Source: Fidelibacterota bacterium (lineage in GTDB: Bacteria; Fidelibacterota; BS150m-G59). Taken from it: 14,008 bases of DNA. Below, piece after piece: positions 1 through 7,495 of the stretch; the stretch's first letter is position 1; each line of letters opens with the position of its first letter. Position numbers and translations under genes: made by a program. The stretch covers positions 1 through 14,008 of the forward strand of contig JADHUZ010000006.1 in assembly GCA_016784265.1 (NCBI GenBank), given 5' to 3'. Under the pieces are notes generated by a model. The model saw nothing but the letters and a program-made list of their open reading frames with translations. It was not told where the DNA came from and ran no database searches.

Positions 1-9
1 ACGCGTGTC

Positions 10-78
10 GCCCCTACAAATATTTTTCGCATTCACCATATTGGCGCGCCGCGCCGTGCCCCTACCAATATTTTCGCC
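10..78. repeat. Pair of imperfect GTAGGGGC-type repeats in intergenic DNA
   Basis: Two near-identical blocks occur at 10-30 and 58-78: GCCCCTACAAATATTTTTCGC and GCCCCTACCAATATTTTCGCC, 48 bases apart in the same orientation. Between them lies a GC-rich core (43-60) containing the palindrome GGCGCGCC, and a 7-base inverted repeat (ATATTGG at 38-44, CCAATAT at 65-71) brackets the core. The composition is far more GC-rich than the surrounding genes. Such GTAGGGGC-rich palindromic units resemble small dispersed intergenic repeats seen in many environmental bacterial genomes; that comparison is from memory. The block may continue to the left of the window. It lies just downstream of the holB stop codon, so the folded RNA could act at the 3' end of that operon, but no U-tract follows the hairpin. 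Confidence 0.55.
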
Positions 79-95
79 ACAGATTACACAGATTT
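76..95 (-). repeat. Dispersed ATCTGTG repeat, copy 1
   Basis: GCCACAGATTACACAGATTT on the plus strand; on the minus strand it reads as 9-base units ATCTGTGTA and ATCTGTGGC. It recurs at 7595-7614 with one mismatch. It begins 12 bases after the holB stop codon, in the same orientation relative to the preceding gene as the second copy has to valS. Confidence 0.75.
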
Positions 96-107
96 GTTTT
101 TCGATAT

Positions 108-1247
108 TCAGTTTCGATATTCCAAGTTTCGTTTCATCGTCAAAATCAGATGAATAAATAATGGCGTAAAATACAGATTTTTTCCAGATAAATCCACGCA
201 GTTTTCGATTGTTTTTGCTATTCTCTCAAAATCAAATTCTCCGAATTCTTGTGCGCAATTTTGTATTATTTCCGAATGATCCACAAGTTGAATTTCCGCA
301 AAATTCGATGCAATTGCCCACGAATCCTTGAAAATGGTTTGCAGAATTTTCATTTCTTTTGTGAACAGAGAAGGATTGTCCGCAAAGATTTTATTCCAAT
401 TTCGCGCAGTTTCGACGATTTCTTCTGTGGAAAATTTTTTGAGCAGACGGAGATATTTTTCTCCAACTTTGGCGATTTCATCTTCTTGCGATTCCGCCAA
501 TTGATTCGCCCACAAAATGTCTCCGTGAACTAATTTTGCGATGCTTTTCAATCCGGATTTTTTTGGGAATTTATTCTGCAAATATTCCAAAATGTTTTCT
601 CCCGAAATGGGCGGAATTGTGATTTCCTGACAGCGCGATTGAATGGTTGGCAACAAAGTGTTAGACGATGAAATCAGCAAAAATGTGGTGTCTTTGGGCG
701 GTTCTTCCAGTATTTTCAAGAGTGAATTTGCCGCCTCGATGGATAATTTTCCAGCATCGAAAATGATGACAAACCGCCATCCGAATTCTGCGGATTCCAA
801 AACAAAAGAGCGTTTAACAGCGCGAATGCTACTGATTCGGATGTTATTTCCGCCGGGATAGTGCATCGGGACATACGGATCTTCGGATTTATTTTGAATG
901 AGTTCGTGAAATGTTTTCAAATCAGGTTCTGTGAATCCTTTGAGCGGATTATCGGATTTCCCTTTGTTGGGCAGGGCGAAGATTAACTGGACATTCGGAT
1001 GTTGCAGTTTTTTCATTTTTGCGCAACTGCGACAAGAGCCACAATTATTTCCATTTTCACAATTTACCAAACTTGCAAAATTCATCGCCAGAGAATCGCC
1101 GCCGGAATTCCACGAATCGTTAAAAAGATACGCATTTGCGATGCGCTTCTTTTGAAAATAGCAGACAAGACGCTCCCAAACCATTTCCTGTCCGATTAAT
1201 GGGAACAGGTGATTTATTTTGTCAGCCATAACATCGGATCCATACAT
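108..1247 (-). CDS. holB: DNA polymerase III delta' subunit (clamp loader)
   Basis: Clamp-loader subunit that helps place the sliding clamp on DNA during replication. From the start at 1247 it is 379 residues, somewhat longer than typical delta' proteins. Visible family features are an early LIGQE motif (residues 17-21), a zinc-binding cluster C63-x5-C69-x2-C72-x2-C75, the strongly conserved EAANSLLKILEEPP block (171-184), a Walker-B-like VIIFDAG (160-166) and the SRC motif (204-206) of clamp loaders. The Walker A loop is replaced by NDSWNSGGDS (43-52), with no GKT/GKS, so the protein probably does not hydrolyse ATP, as known for E. coli delta'. Its 5' end overlaps the upstream EnvC-like gene. 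A second ATG at 1229 (MADKINHLF) is an equally good start and leaves a 16-base overlap. It is the last gene of the selD operon. Confidence 0.9.
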   Translation of the reverse strand: MYGSDVMADKINHLFPLIGQEMVWERLVCYFQKKRIANAYLFNDSWNSGGDSLAMNFASLVNCENGNNCGSCRSCAKMKKLQHPNVQLIFALPNKGKSDNPLKGFTEPDLKTFHELIQNKSEDPYVPMHYPGGNNIRISSIRAVKRSFVLESAEFGWRFVIIFDAGKLSIEAANSLLKILEEPPKDTTFLLISSSNTLLPTIQSRCQEITIPPISGENILEYLQNKFPKKSGLKSIAKLVHGDILWANQLAESQEDEIAKVGEKYLRLLKKFSTEEIVETARNWNKIFADNPSLFTKEMKILQTIFKDSWAIASNFAEIQLVDHSEIIQNCAQEFGEFDFERIAKTIENCVDLSGKNLYFTPLFIHLILTMKRNLEYRN

Positions 1248-2389
1248 TGATCGCTATTCCAAATGGCAAAATGCAATTTTGCTCCTTCAATCGAGCCGCT
1301 ATCGCCGACCGTTGCAATCACATCGCCCGCCTGAACAATGGTATCAACATCCACGTTGATGTCGTCCACGTGTGCATAAACCGTGTAAAATCCGCCGCCA
1401 TGATCGACCAATATCACATTGCCAAAACTGCGCATGAATGTGATTGTTGCCACTTTTCCATCCATGACAGATTTCACTGGAGTTCCCAATTTTGCGCCGA
1501 TATCAATGCCTGTATTTTCTGTAATTGTTTTGTGTTTCGGGTGTTTCTGCGTTCCGAATTTAGCGATGATTCGTCCAATGGCTGGCCACGGCAATTTTCC
1601 GAGCATAGAATTGAACGGCACGCTGGAAACAAAACTAACTTTTCCAGATTTGCCAGCCAATTCTGCTTCCCGTTTCTGCCGTTCCAATTCGCGAATCATT
1701 GTTGCAAGTTGTGCGGCAGATTCTTCTTTTTCTTTCAGCCTTTTTTGTAATGCGATTTTATCATTTTTGATTTTTGCGAGCAGATTATTTTTCTCTTTTC
1801 GCTGATTTTGCAAAGATTTTTTGTTGCTCTCTTTTTCTTTCAGCAGTGCTTGTTTTCTTGTCTGCAATTTTTGGAGATTTTCTTTTTTTCGCGAAAATTC
1901 GTCCATATTGGATTTAACCTCCGTTTGCAGTCGCGCGTCATATAGCGCCAAGGCTTTTAGATATTTCATTTTTGCCGGAGTGGAAGCGGAAGTTTCTCTG
2001 TTCAAAAAGAGTTCCAAAGTGTTCATTTTTCCAGTGATGTACATTCTGCGAATCCGTTTTTTTAGGCGCGATTGCAAGGATCCAATTTGTTCTGCCAGCG
2101 CAGAAATGGAGTTTTCTGTTTGAGTTATTTCGTGTTGCCGCGAGTTGTTTTCTTTGCTCAACGCGCGCACAAGTTTGGATGTAAGTGAGATATTTTTTTC
2201 TACATCGTGGATTGTTTTTGTGATTTTTGTTTCTTCGGATGATTTGGTTGAAATGGACAATTTGAAGTTTTCAATTTCTCGCCTGATTTTTTCCAGTTGC
2301 GTGGATTTCTGTTCAATATCTTTCGTAGATGGCGATTGAGCAAAAACGATAAAAAAACCTATGAAAAGAACGCAGATATTTTTTATCAC
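1214..2389 (-). CDS. EnvC-like murein hydrolase activator, degenerate LytM/M23 domain
   Basis: Secreted coiled-coil protein of 391 residues with a C-terminal LytM (peptidase M23) fold. In EnvC/NlpD-type factors this fold activates cell-wall amidases at division. Residues 1-18 form a signal peptide (KNICVLFIGFFIVFAQ). Residues about 22-245 are a charged, heptad-like coiled coil. The LytM domain spans about 260-391. The usual metal and catalytic residues are altered: the first His of HxxxD is N292 (NTGID, with D296 kept) and the HxH motif reads K371-L-H373. H340 (YAH) is kept. Two of the canonical residues being lost argues for a non-enzymatic activator; known EnvC proteins are also degenerate. 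The start is a GTG that overlaps the upstream stop (GTGA), so it is probably translated by coupling. Role in division is inferred from family and architecture. Confidence 0.85.
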   Translation of the reverse strand: MIKNICVLFIGFFIVFAQSPSTKDIEQKSTQLEKIRREIENFKLSISTKSSEETKITKTIHDVEKNISLTSKLVRALSKENNSRQHEITQTENSISALAEQIGSLQSRLKKRIRRMYITGKMNTLELFLNRETSASTPAKMKYLKALALYDARLQTEVKSNMDEFSRKKENLQKLQTRKQALLKEKESNKKSLQNQRKEKNNLLAKIKNDKIALQKRLKEKEESAAQLATMIRELERQKREAELAGKSGKVSFVSSVPFNSMLGKLPWPAIGRIIAKFGTQKHPKHKTITENTGIDIGAKLGTPVKSVMDGKVATITFMRSFGNVILVDHGGGFYTVYAHVDDINVDVDTIVQAGDVIATVGDSGSIEGAKLHFAIWNSDQCMDPMLWLTK

Positions 2390-4107
2390 AAACCGCTTTC
2401 GATTTTAACGACTTTGCCCGATTGAATATAGACATAAATTGATTTCGAAACGCTAAATGGATCAGGATAAAGCCATAAAAATGTTTCCTCGCCGGATGCT
2501 TTGCTGGAATATTTTGTGTGCGGTTTGCCCATAATCCTGAGCACATCCTGCATTGACATGCCAAGTTGGGCACTATTTTCTTCTTTTTTGTGTCTCGTGT
2601 AATATTTGTTTCCAACGATGCGTTCTTGCCTTTTGTCTTGAATCACGCCCTCCAAGATGTTTGCGCCTTTTTCCGCCAAATCACTTGCGCTGGATTTTGT
2701 TTCTGTAACATCTAACAGAGACTGTCGAGCGAAAGCATATTCATCTAATTGAACGGCGCGATAGGCATCTTTCAGAAATTCCACTGCAACTTGGTCACGA
2801 TATTCTTGCACTCTTTCATCAATTTTTGGATTAAATTGAATTGCTTGCTCAAACCACTCAAAAGCACGATTTACATTCTCTATCCGAAATTCACGCTCTC
2901 CGCGAATGAAATAGACTTCCGCCAATCCCAAACGAGACCGTTTTGCAATTTTTCCGCCTGATTTTATGGCTATGTTTAAATTGTGTTCGCTTTTTTTGAT
3001 TTGATTTTGCCCAAGCGCACTCATTCCGATTTCGTAAAAAGCGAGTCCCATCTGCTGTCTTCGGGCATCAATTTTTTTGATAAGTTGCAAATCATTAGTT
3101 CTCTCGCGAGCAAGATTGTAATTATTCAACGCAATCTCCAAATCCTTGTCATGAAAAGCATTTTCTGCTCGCGCCATGTATTGATGTGGAATCATTTTTT
3201 GCGCTGCTTTTTCCATCTCGGTTGCTCGATGAATTTTATTGTGTTTCGGATAACTTTTTGTAAACTCGTGAAACTGCTTTTCCGCTTTGATATAATCGCC
3301 TTTTAGGTAAGATTCGTTTGCGAAATCTCCAATTGTTTTTTCTCCGCCCAAAGCCAAATTCAGCGTGAGAAATAATCCGTGATTCGTGAGATTAAATCCA
3401 TTAATCGGCACGATTTTTTCCGGATCTTCTAAATCTGGAAAATTGGCGAGATGATAGCGATATTCAATTCCGAATCCTCTGCGAAACCGATTTCCTCCGA
3501 GAGATTTATAAAACATCATTCCGGTTCGGAAAAACCAAATCGGCGCTTCCGATGTGATATCTCGCTCCTTTGGCGGATTTTCGTAAATATAGATCCATCC
3601 GCGCCCATATCCAATTTCCCCAAAAAAATAGGAATTGTTTTTCCACTGAAACATCGCCGTTTCTGAAATGTGAACATCCGCATAACTCGGTTTGATTTCC
3701 GGTCTAACGGTCATTTCAGCCGGCGAAATCCAGTCGTCTGGCAAATCCAAACCAATTGGTGCTACGCTCACATTGATTCCAAAACCGGTTTGAAAATCAA
3801 TCATCGTTTGTTTGACGACGGGATAAGTCAGATTGAATTTCAAAATGTCCAGCGTGCCGTTGAGGAGAACTTTGGCGTGAGGTTCTTGCAAAAATGCCAA
3901 ATTTGCTTCGGTTGAATCCAAATCCAAATGCTCGCCAAGACCAAACATAGAACCGCCAACTCGAAATTCCAATAGTGTGCATTTAATTGGTGTGCGATAT
4001 TCCCAGCGATTGAAAAGCCACGAAAATCTATTTTTTTTCGGCGCTTTTTGCGAAAAAGAAACGCAAAGAATTAAAATCCAAATCAGCCAATGTTTCCTAA
4101 AATTCAC
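2386..4107 (-). CDS. Exported barrel-like/TPR protein with C-terminal BamE (SmpA/OmlA)-like domain
   Basis: A 573-residue envelope protein that I do not recognise as a named family. Residues 1-22 form a signal peptide (FRKHWLIWILILCVSFSQ); the LILC sequence is not a good lipobox. Residues about 35-255 are rich in Gly, aromatic residues and alternating hydrophobic strands (for example HGLFLTLNLALGG at 243-255), like an outer-membrane barrel. Residues about 260-500 are helical with TPR-like repeats (such as AFEWFEQAIQFNP at 415-427). Residues 513-573 match the SmpA/OmlA/BamE pattern: GMSMQDVLRIMGKP followed by a strand with W-L-Y-P and a final GKVVKIESG. The start is a GTG at 4107 overlapping the selD stop as GTGA. 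The frame stays open to 4479, but that part lies across selD and is not used. A role in outer-membrane assembly or in anchoring the division machinery is inference. Confidence 0.75.
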   Translation of the reverse strand: MNFRKHWLIWILILCVSFSQKAPKKNRFSWLFNRWEYRTPIKCTLLEFRVGGSMFGLGEHLDLDSTEANLAFLQEPHAKVLLNGTLDILKFNLTYPVVKQTMIDFQTGFGINVSVAPIGLDLPDDWISPAEMTVRPEIKPSYADVHISETAMFQWKNNSYFFGEIGYGRGWIYIYENPPKERDITSEAPIWFFRTGMMFYKSLGGNRFRRGFGIEYRYHLANFPDLEDPEKIVPINGFNLTNHGLFLTLNLALGGEKTIGDFANESYLKGDYIKAEKQFHEFTKSYPKHNKIHRATEMEKAAQKMIPHQYMARAENAFHDKDLEIALNNYNLARERTNDLQLIKKIDARRQQMGLAFYEIGMSALGQNQIKKSEHNLNIAIKSGGKIAKRSRLGLAEVYFIRGEREFRIENVNRAFEWFEQAIQFNPKIDERVQEYRDQVAVEFLKDAYRAVQLDEYAFARQSLLDVTETKSSASDLAEKGANILEGVIQDKRQERIVGNKYYTRHKKEENSAQLGMSMQDVLRIMGKPHTKYSSKASGEETFLWLYPDPFSVSKSIYVYIQSGKVVKIESGL

Positions 4108-5144
4108 TGTATGAAAATCCGTTTTTCTCGTTCTTTCGCGATGCGTCCGATTTCTTGCGCCGGCACGCTTGCTTGTTGTAATTTTGCTACTAATCTGGCT
4201 GATTGTTCTGCTGGCACACAAATCAACAATCCGCCGGAAGTTTGCGCATCGGCGATCATCAAGCAATCCAACTCGCTCAATTTTTCTGAAAAATGTGTGA
4301 TTGGTGCGACATGTGATAGATTCCTCCGACTCCCGCCCGGCATAATACCTTTTTCTGCCAACTTGCGAACATCGGGCAAAAACGTAATTTTTTGAAAAAC
4401 CAATTCCGCAGAAACATTGCTTGCTTCGAGCATCTCTTTCAAATGCCCCAAAAGCCCAAATCCTGTTACATCGCTGCATGCGTGGACTTCAAAATCTCGC
4501 ATAATTTCAGCCGCGGTTTTATTCAACATTGTCATCGTGTTGACGGCATTTTGGATCGTTTTTAGTTCGGCAACGCCTTTTTTAATCGCAGTTGCTATGA
4601 TTCCTGTGCCCAGCGGTTTTGTCAAAATGATTGCATCATTCGGCTTTGCGCCGGAATTTTTGATGATGTTTTTAGCGATTCCCGTTACAACCATGCCGTA
4701 TTTTGGTTCTTTGTCGTCAATGCTGTGTCCTCCGATAATCGCAATGCCGGCTTCTTTGGCTTTATCTTCGCCGCCCTGAAGAATTTTTCCGAGCATTTCC
4801 AGCGGCAATTCATCTTTTGGAAAGCCGACGATATTCAGTGCAAATAGCGGTTTTGCACCCATCGCATAAATATCCGAAAGCGCATTTGCCGCCGCAATCT
4901 GTCCAAAATGATATGGATCATCAACGATCGGCGTAAAAAAATCAACCGACTGAACAATGACATTTCCATCTTGTATGCGATAAACTGCGGCATCGTCTGC
5001 CTGCTCAAAACCGACAACCACGTTCGGATCGGACAGTGGATTCAGATACTGCAAAACAATCTCAAGGTCGCCCGGACCCAATTTGCATGCTCAGCCAGAG
5101 CCGTGCGAAAATTGGGTAAGTCTTTTTTTCAATTCTTTTTCCAC
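4104..5144 (-). CDS. selD: Selenophosphate synthetase containing selenocysteine (in-frame UGA)
   Basis: SelD makes selenophosphate from selenide and ATP, the selenium donor for Sec-tRNA and selenouridine. Reading from GTG at 5144, codon 18 is TGA (5091-5093) inside SHGSGUACKLGPGDL. This aligns with the E. coli HGAGCGCK active site, putting Sec at the catalytic Cys position and K21 at the essential Lys. After the TGA the frame is intact to 4104: DDAAVY (50-55), SVDFFTPIVDDP (66-77), GGHSIDD (138-144) and DVTGFGLLGH. Full length is 346 residues, as expected for the family (about 347). Calling from the TTG at 5081 would lose the active site. The RBS is weak; a TTG at 5132 preceded by GGAAAAAG is an alternative start. 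An in-frame TAA at 5154-5156 limits the 5' end. First gene of a four-gene overlapping operon. Confidence 0.93.
5050..5093 (-). promoter_or_regulatory. Bacterial SECIS-like hairpin following the selD UGA
   Basis: In the mRNA, the UGA (5093-5091) is followed 3 bases later by a two-part hairpin. The lower stem pairs UGCAAA (5087-5082) with UUUGCA (5055-5050), a perfect 6 bp. The upper stem pairs GGUC (5078-5075) with GACC (5069-5066), plus a G-U pair, closing a CGGGC loop (5074-5070). The loop begins 16 bases after the UGA and has a G in its first two positions, which fits the general rules for bacterial SECIS elements bound by SelB as I remember them. The fold is drawn by eye and the energy was not computed. 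Together with the conserved protein context it supports Sec insertion rather than termination. Confidence 0.65.
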
Positions 5145-5218
5145 AGCCGAAAATTACGGAAAAATGCGGTAAATTTCTCACGCAAAGTCGTTGGTGATTA
5201 TTCCTTTTTTTACAAAAC

Positions 5219-5235
5219 AGTTTACGTTGCAAACT
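5219..5235. promoter_or_regulatory. Imperfect palindrome in the divergent selD/acylase region
   Basis: AGTTTACGTTGCAAACT has arms AGTTT/AAACT plus matched inner C/G, giving a 17-base dyad. It lies between two divergent genes and overlaps the -35 candidate of the rightward gene, as an operator might. Chance occurrence in AT-rich DNA is quite possible. Confidence 0.25.
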
Positions 5236-5254
5236 ATATCATAAAGTCATAATT
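5227..5254 (+). promoter_or_regulatory. Possible promoter for the acylase gene
   Basis: TTGCAA (5227-5232) and CATAAT (5249-5254) are spaced by 16 bases and resemble sigma-70 type -35 and -10 boxes (4 of 6 and 5 of 6 matches). Transcription would begin near 5261, about 36 bases before the start codon. No equally good candidate was found for the leftward selD operon. Confidence 0.3.
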
Positions 5255-5296
5255 TATTCAAGGGGATTTCATCAATAAATCGGAGATAAGGGAAAA

Positions 5297-7462
5297 ATGA
5301 AAAATTCAACAAAACCTTTTGAAATTACTGCAATTTTTGATTCTATCACAATTCAGCGAAACAACGATGGTGTGCCGACAATTACCGCAAAAAACCAGCG
5401 AGATTTATGTTATGGAATCGGTTATGCGCATGCGACTGATCGACTGGTGCAGATGATGCTTGTCCGTGCAATCGTGCAGGGGAGAAGCTCGGAAAAATTT
5501 GCAGGAGATGACGAACTTATCGAAATTGACAAATTCATGCGATGGATTTTTTTAGAAAAAGATATTGAGCAAGAGATTGACAAATTAGAACCCGAAATAA
5601 AACAAGAACTCGATGCATACTGCGCAGGAATCAATTCCGTTATCGCGGAGAAAAAACGCTCGTTTGAGTTTCTTTTAACTGGATACAAACCAGAACCGTG
5701 GGGAATTAAAGATTCGATAGCAACCGCGAAAGTGATGGGTTTTGTCGGATTGGCGCAAACGCAAGTTGATATGCAAAAATTCTTAATTCAGATGATTCAG
5801 CAGGGCGCAAGCGAAGAAAAAATCAAAGCACTATTTCCATATTTGACAGAAAAAATTGATTCCGATTTAATCAAATCAATTCAGTTGGATATGAAAATTA
5901 TCCCGGATCAGATTTGGAATGGCGTTCTGCCGAATTTCAAAGCGAGCAATAATTGGGCTGTCAGCGGGGAAAAAACGAAATCCGGTCATCCAATGTTGGC
6001 GACGGATCCGCATTTGGAAGTAAATCGTCTGCCGGCAGTTTGGTATGAGATGGTTGGAAATGTGAACGGCGAAAAAATCATGGGCATCACGATGCCGGGT
6101 TTACCGATGACGATTATGGGCAGGACGAAGAATCTTGCTTGGGGCGGAACGTATGGATTCATGGACATGATTGATTATTTTATTGAGGATTGCGAAGATG
6201 AAAAATTTCTTTATGACGAAGAATGGAAATCATTTGAAAAACGTGAAGAAATTATCAAGCCCAAAAAGAAAGATCCAATCCATTTGACATTTTATGAAAA
6301 TCATCACGGAGTTTTAGAGGGGAATCCTGCGCAATCGGGAAAATATCTCGCTATGGCATACACAGGGCGTTCTGGTGCTGGCGCAGATGTATTCAACACG
6401 ACGATGAGAATTCACACCATTCGCACTGTGAAAGAAGCGCAACAGTTATTGCGCGGACTTGCGGCGCCGACATTCAACTGGGCACTTGCGGACAGAGAAG
6501 GGAATATCGGTTTCCAGATGAGCGGAAAAATGCCGAAACGAGCGGATGGATTCAGCGGATTATTGCCCATTCCCGGTTGGGATTCTGCAAATGATTGGCA
6601 AGGATTTGAAAATTCGGAACAGCACCCGAGTTGTTTGAATCCGGAATCGGGATTTTTTGCAACTGCGAACAATGATTTGAATAAATTTGGTGAAAATTCA
6701 CCGATCAACATCTGCATGGCACCGTATCGCGTTCAACGAATTATGGAAATTTTAGCGGAAAATCAGCCTGTGGATGCGGAAACTTTTCAGGCGATGCATT
6801 ATGATTTGTATTCCAAGCAGGCGGAGCGATTGATGCCGTTGTTTTTTCATTTGTTGCCAGATACGGAAAATGGAAAAATTTTGAAAGAATGGGATTTTGT
6901 GTATGATGAAAATTCCAAAGGCGCGATGCTGTTTGAGTCGGTTTATCGCAATTTGATTGAAATTGTGTTTGGGAAAAATGGCATCGGCGAGGAGGCAATG
7001 GTGCATCTTTTGGATGAAACTATTCTTTTTTCGATATATTTTGGCAATTTTGATGATGTGATTATGGATGAAAATTCGCCGTGGTTTGCAGAAACAAGCC
7101 GCTTGGAAATGCTGAAAAAAGCAATTGAAAAAGGCTTGGATGTCTCAATTTTGCCATACGGAGAAACCAGAAAATATGATATGAATAATATCTTTTTGGG
7201 CGGAAAATTTCCCGGATTTTTCGGTTTTGATCTGAAAAACAAAACGCTTCCCGGCTCCCGCGCGACAATTCCGCAGGGACAAATTTGCAGGTTCGGCGGG
7301 AGAATTTCTACATTTTCGCCGTCGTTTCGGATGATTGCTGAGATGCAAAAAGATGAAATTCTAACAAATCTCCCCGGTGGACCTTCTGGAAAACGGTTTT
7401 CAAAATGGTATAAATCCGATCTGAAAAATTGGGAAAATGGGCGCTACAAACTGGTGAAATAA
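5297..7462 (+). CDS. Penicillin acylase family (S45) Ntn amidohydrolase
   Basis: An Ntn hydrolase that hydrolyses an amide bond after self-cleavage into alpha and beta chains; the substrate (beta-lactam, acyl-homoserine lactone or other N-acyl compound) cannot be told from sequence. Visible features are the alpha-chain motif DGVPTITAKNQRDLCYGIGYAHATDRL (within 24-50), then the autoprocessing site at A216/S217 in ASNNWAVSG, where S217 would become the N-terminal nucleophile. The beta-chain motif SGHPMLATDPHL follows, then FNWALADREGNIG (393-405), whose N394 corresponds to the oxyanion Asn. Length (721) is normal. The N-terminus begins directly with the mature-type fold and has no signal peptide; an in-frame stop at 5276-5278 excludes a longer form. 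The ATG is preceded by AAGGG (5288-5292). It stands alone, divergent from selD. Confidence 0.9.
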   Translation: MKNSTKPFEITAIFDSITIQRNNDGVPTITAKNQRDLCYGIGYAHATDRLVQMMLVRAIVQGRSSEKFAGDDELIEIDKFMRWIFLEKDIEQEIDKLEPEIKQELDAYCAGINSVIAEKKRSFEFLLTGYKPEPWGIKDSIATAKVMGFVGLAQTQVDMQKFLIQMIQQGASEEKIKALFPYLTEKIDSDLIKSIQLDMKIIPDQIWNGVLPNFKASNNWAVSGEKTKSGHPMLATDPHLEVNRLPAVWYEMVGNVNGEKIMGITMPGLPMTIMGRTKNLAWGGTYGFMDMIDYFIEDCEDEKFLYDEEWKSFEKREEIIKPKKKDPIHLTFYENHHGVLEGNPAQSGKYLAMAYTGRSGAGADVFNTTMRIHTIRTVKEAQQLLRGLAAPTFNWALADREGNIGFQMSGKMPKRADGFSGLLPIPGWDSANDWQGFENSEQHPSCLNPESGFFATANNDLNKFGENSPINICMAPYRVQRIMEILAENQPVDAETFQAMHYDLYSKQAERLMPLFFHLLPDTENGKILKEWDFVYDENSKGAMLFESVYRNLIEIVFGKNGIGEEAMVHLLDETILFSIYFGNFDDVIMDENSPWFAETSRLEMLKKAIEKGLDVSILPYGETRKYDMNNIFLGGKFPGFFGFDLKNKTLPGSRATIPQGQICRFGGRISTFSPSFRMIAEMQKDEILTNLPGGPSGKRFSKWYKSDLKNWENGRYKLVK

Positions 7463-7473
7463 TTTTTCTACTG

Positions 7474-7491
7474 GATGTTTGATGTTTGATG
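7474..7491. repeat. Short 7-base tandem repeat
   Basis: GATGTTTGATGTTTGATG: two full GATGTTT units and a partial third, 12 bases after the acylase stop codon. Function is unknown; it is too short to be more than suggestive. Confidence 0.4.
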
Positions 7492-7495
7492 CCAC

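Noticed and set aside
10-78. CRISPR array
   Set aside because: Only two imperfect 21-base copies with one palindromic spacer; no cas genes.
1247-1750. Plus-strand frame of 167 codons
   Set aside because: Antisense of the EnvC-like gene; Cys/Phe/His-rich shadow with no recognisable domain.
4108-4479. Upstream extension of the TPR-gene frame to 4479
   Set aside because: It lies wholly across selD, whose reading is certain, and is Arg/Cys-rich and unlike a protein. The signal peptide begins at the GTG at 4107, which overlaps the selD stop.
4104-5081. selD starting at TTG 5081
   Set aside because: This start removes the catalytic Sec/Cys and Lys and has no ribosome site. The conserved active-site peptide is encoded directly upstream across the TGA.
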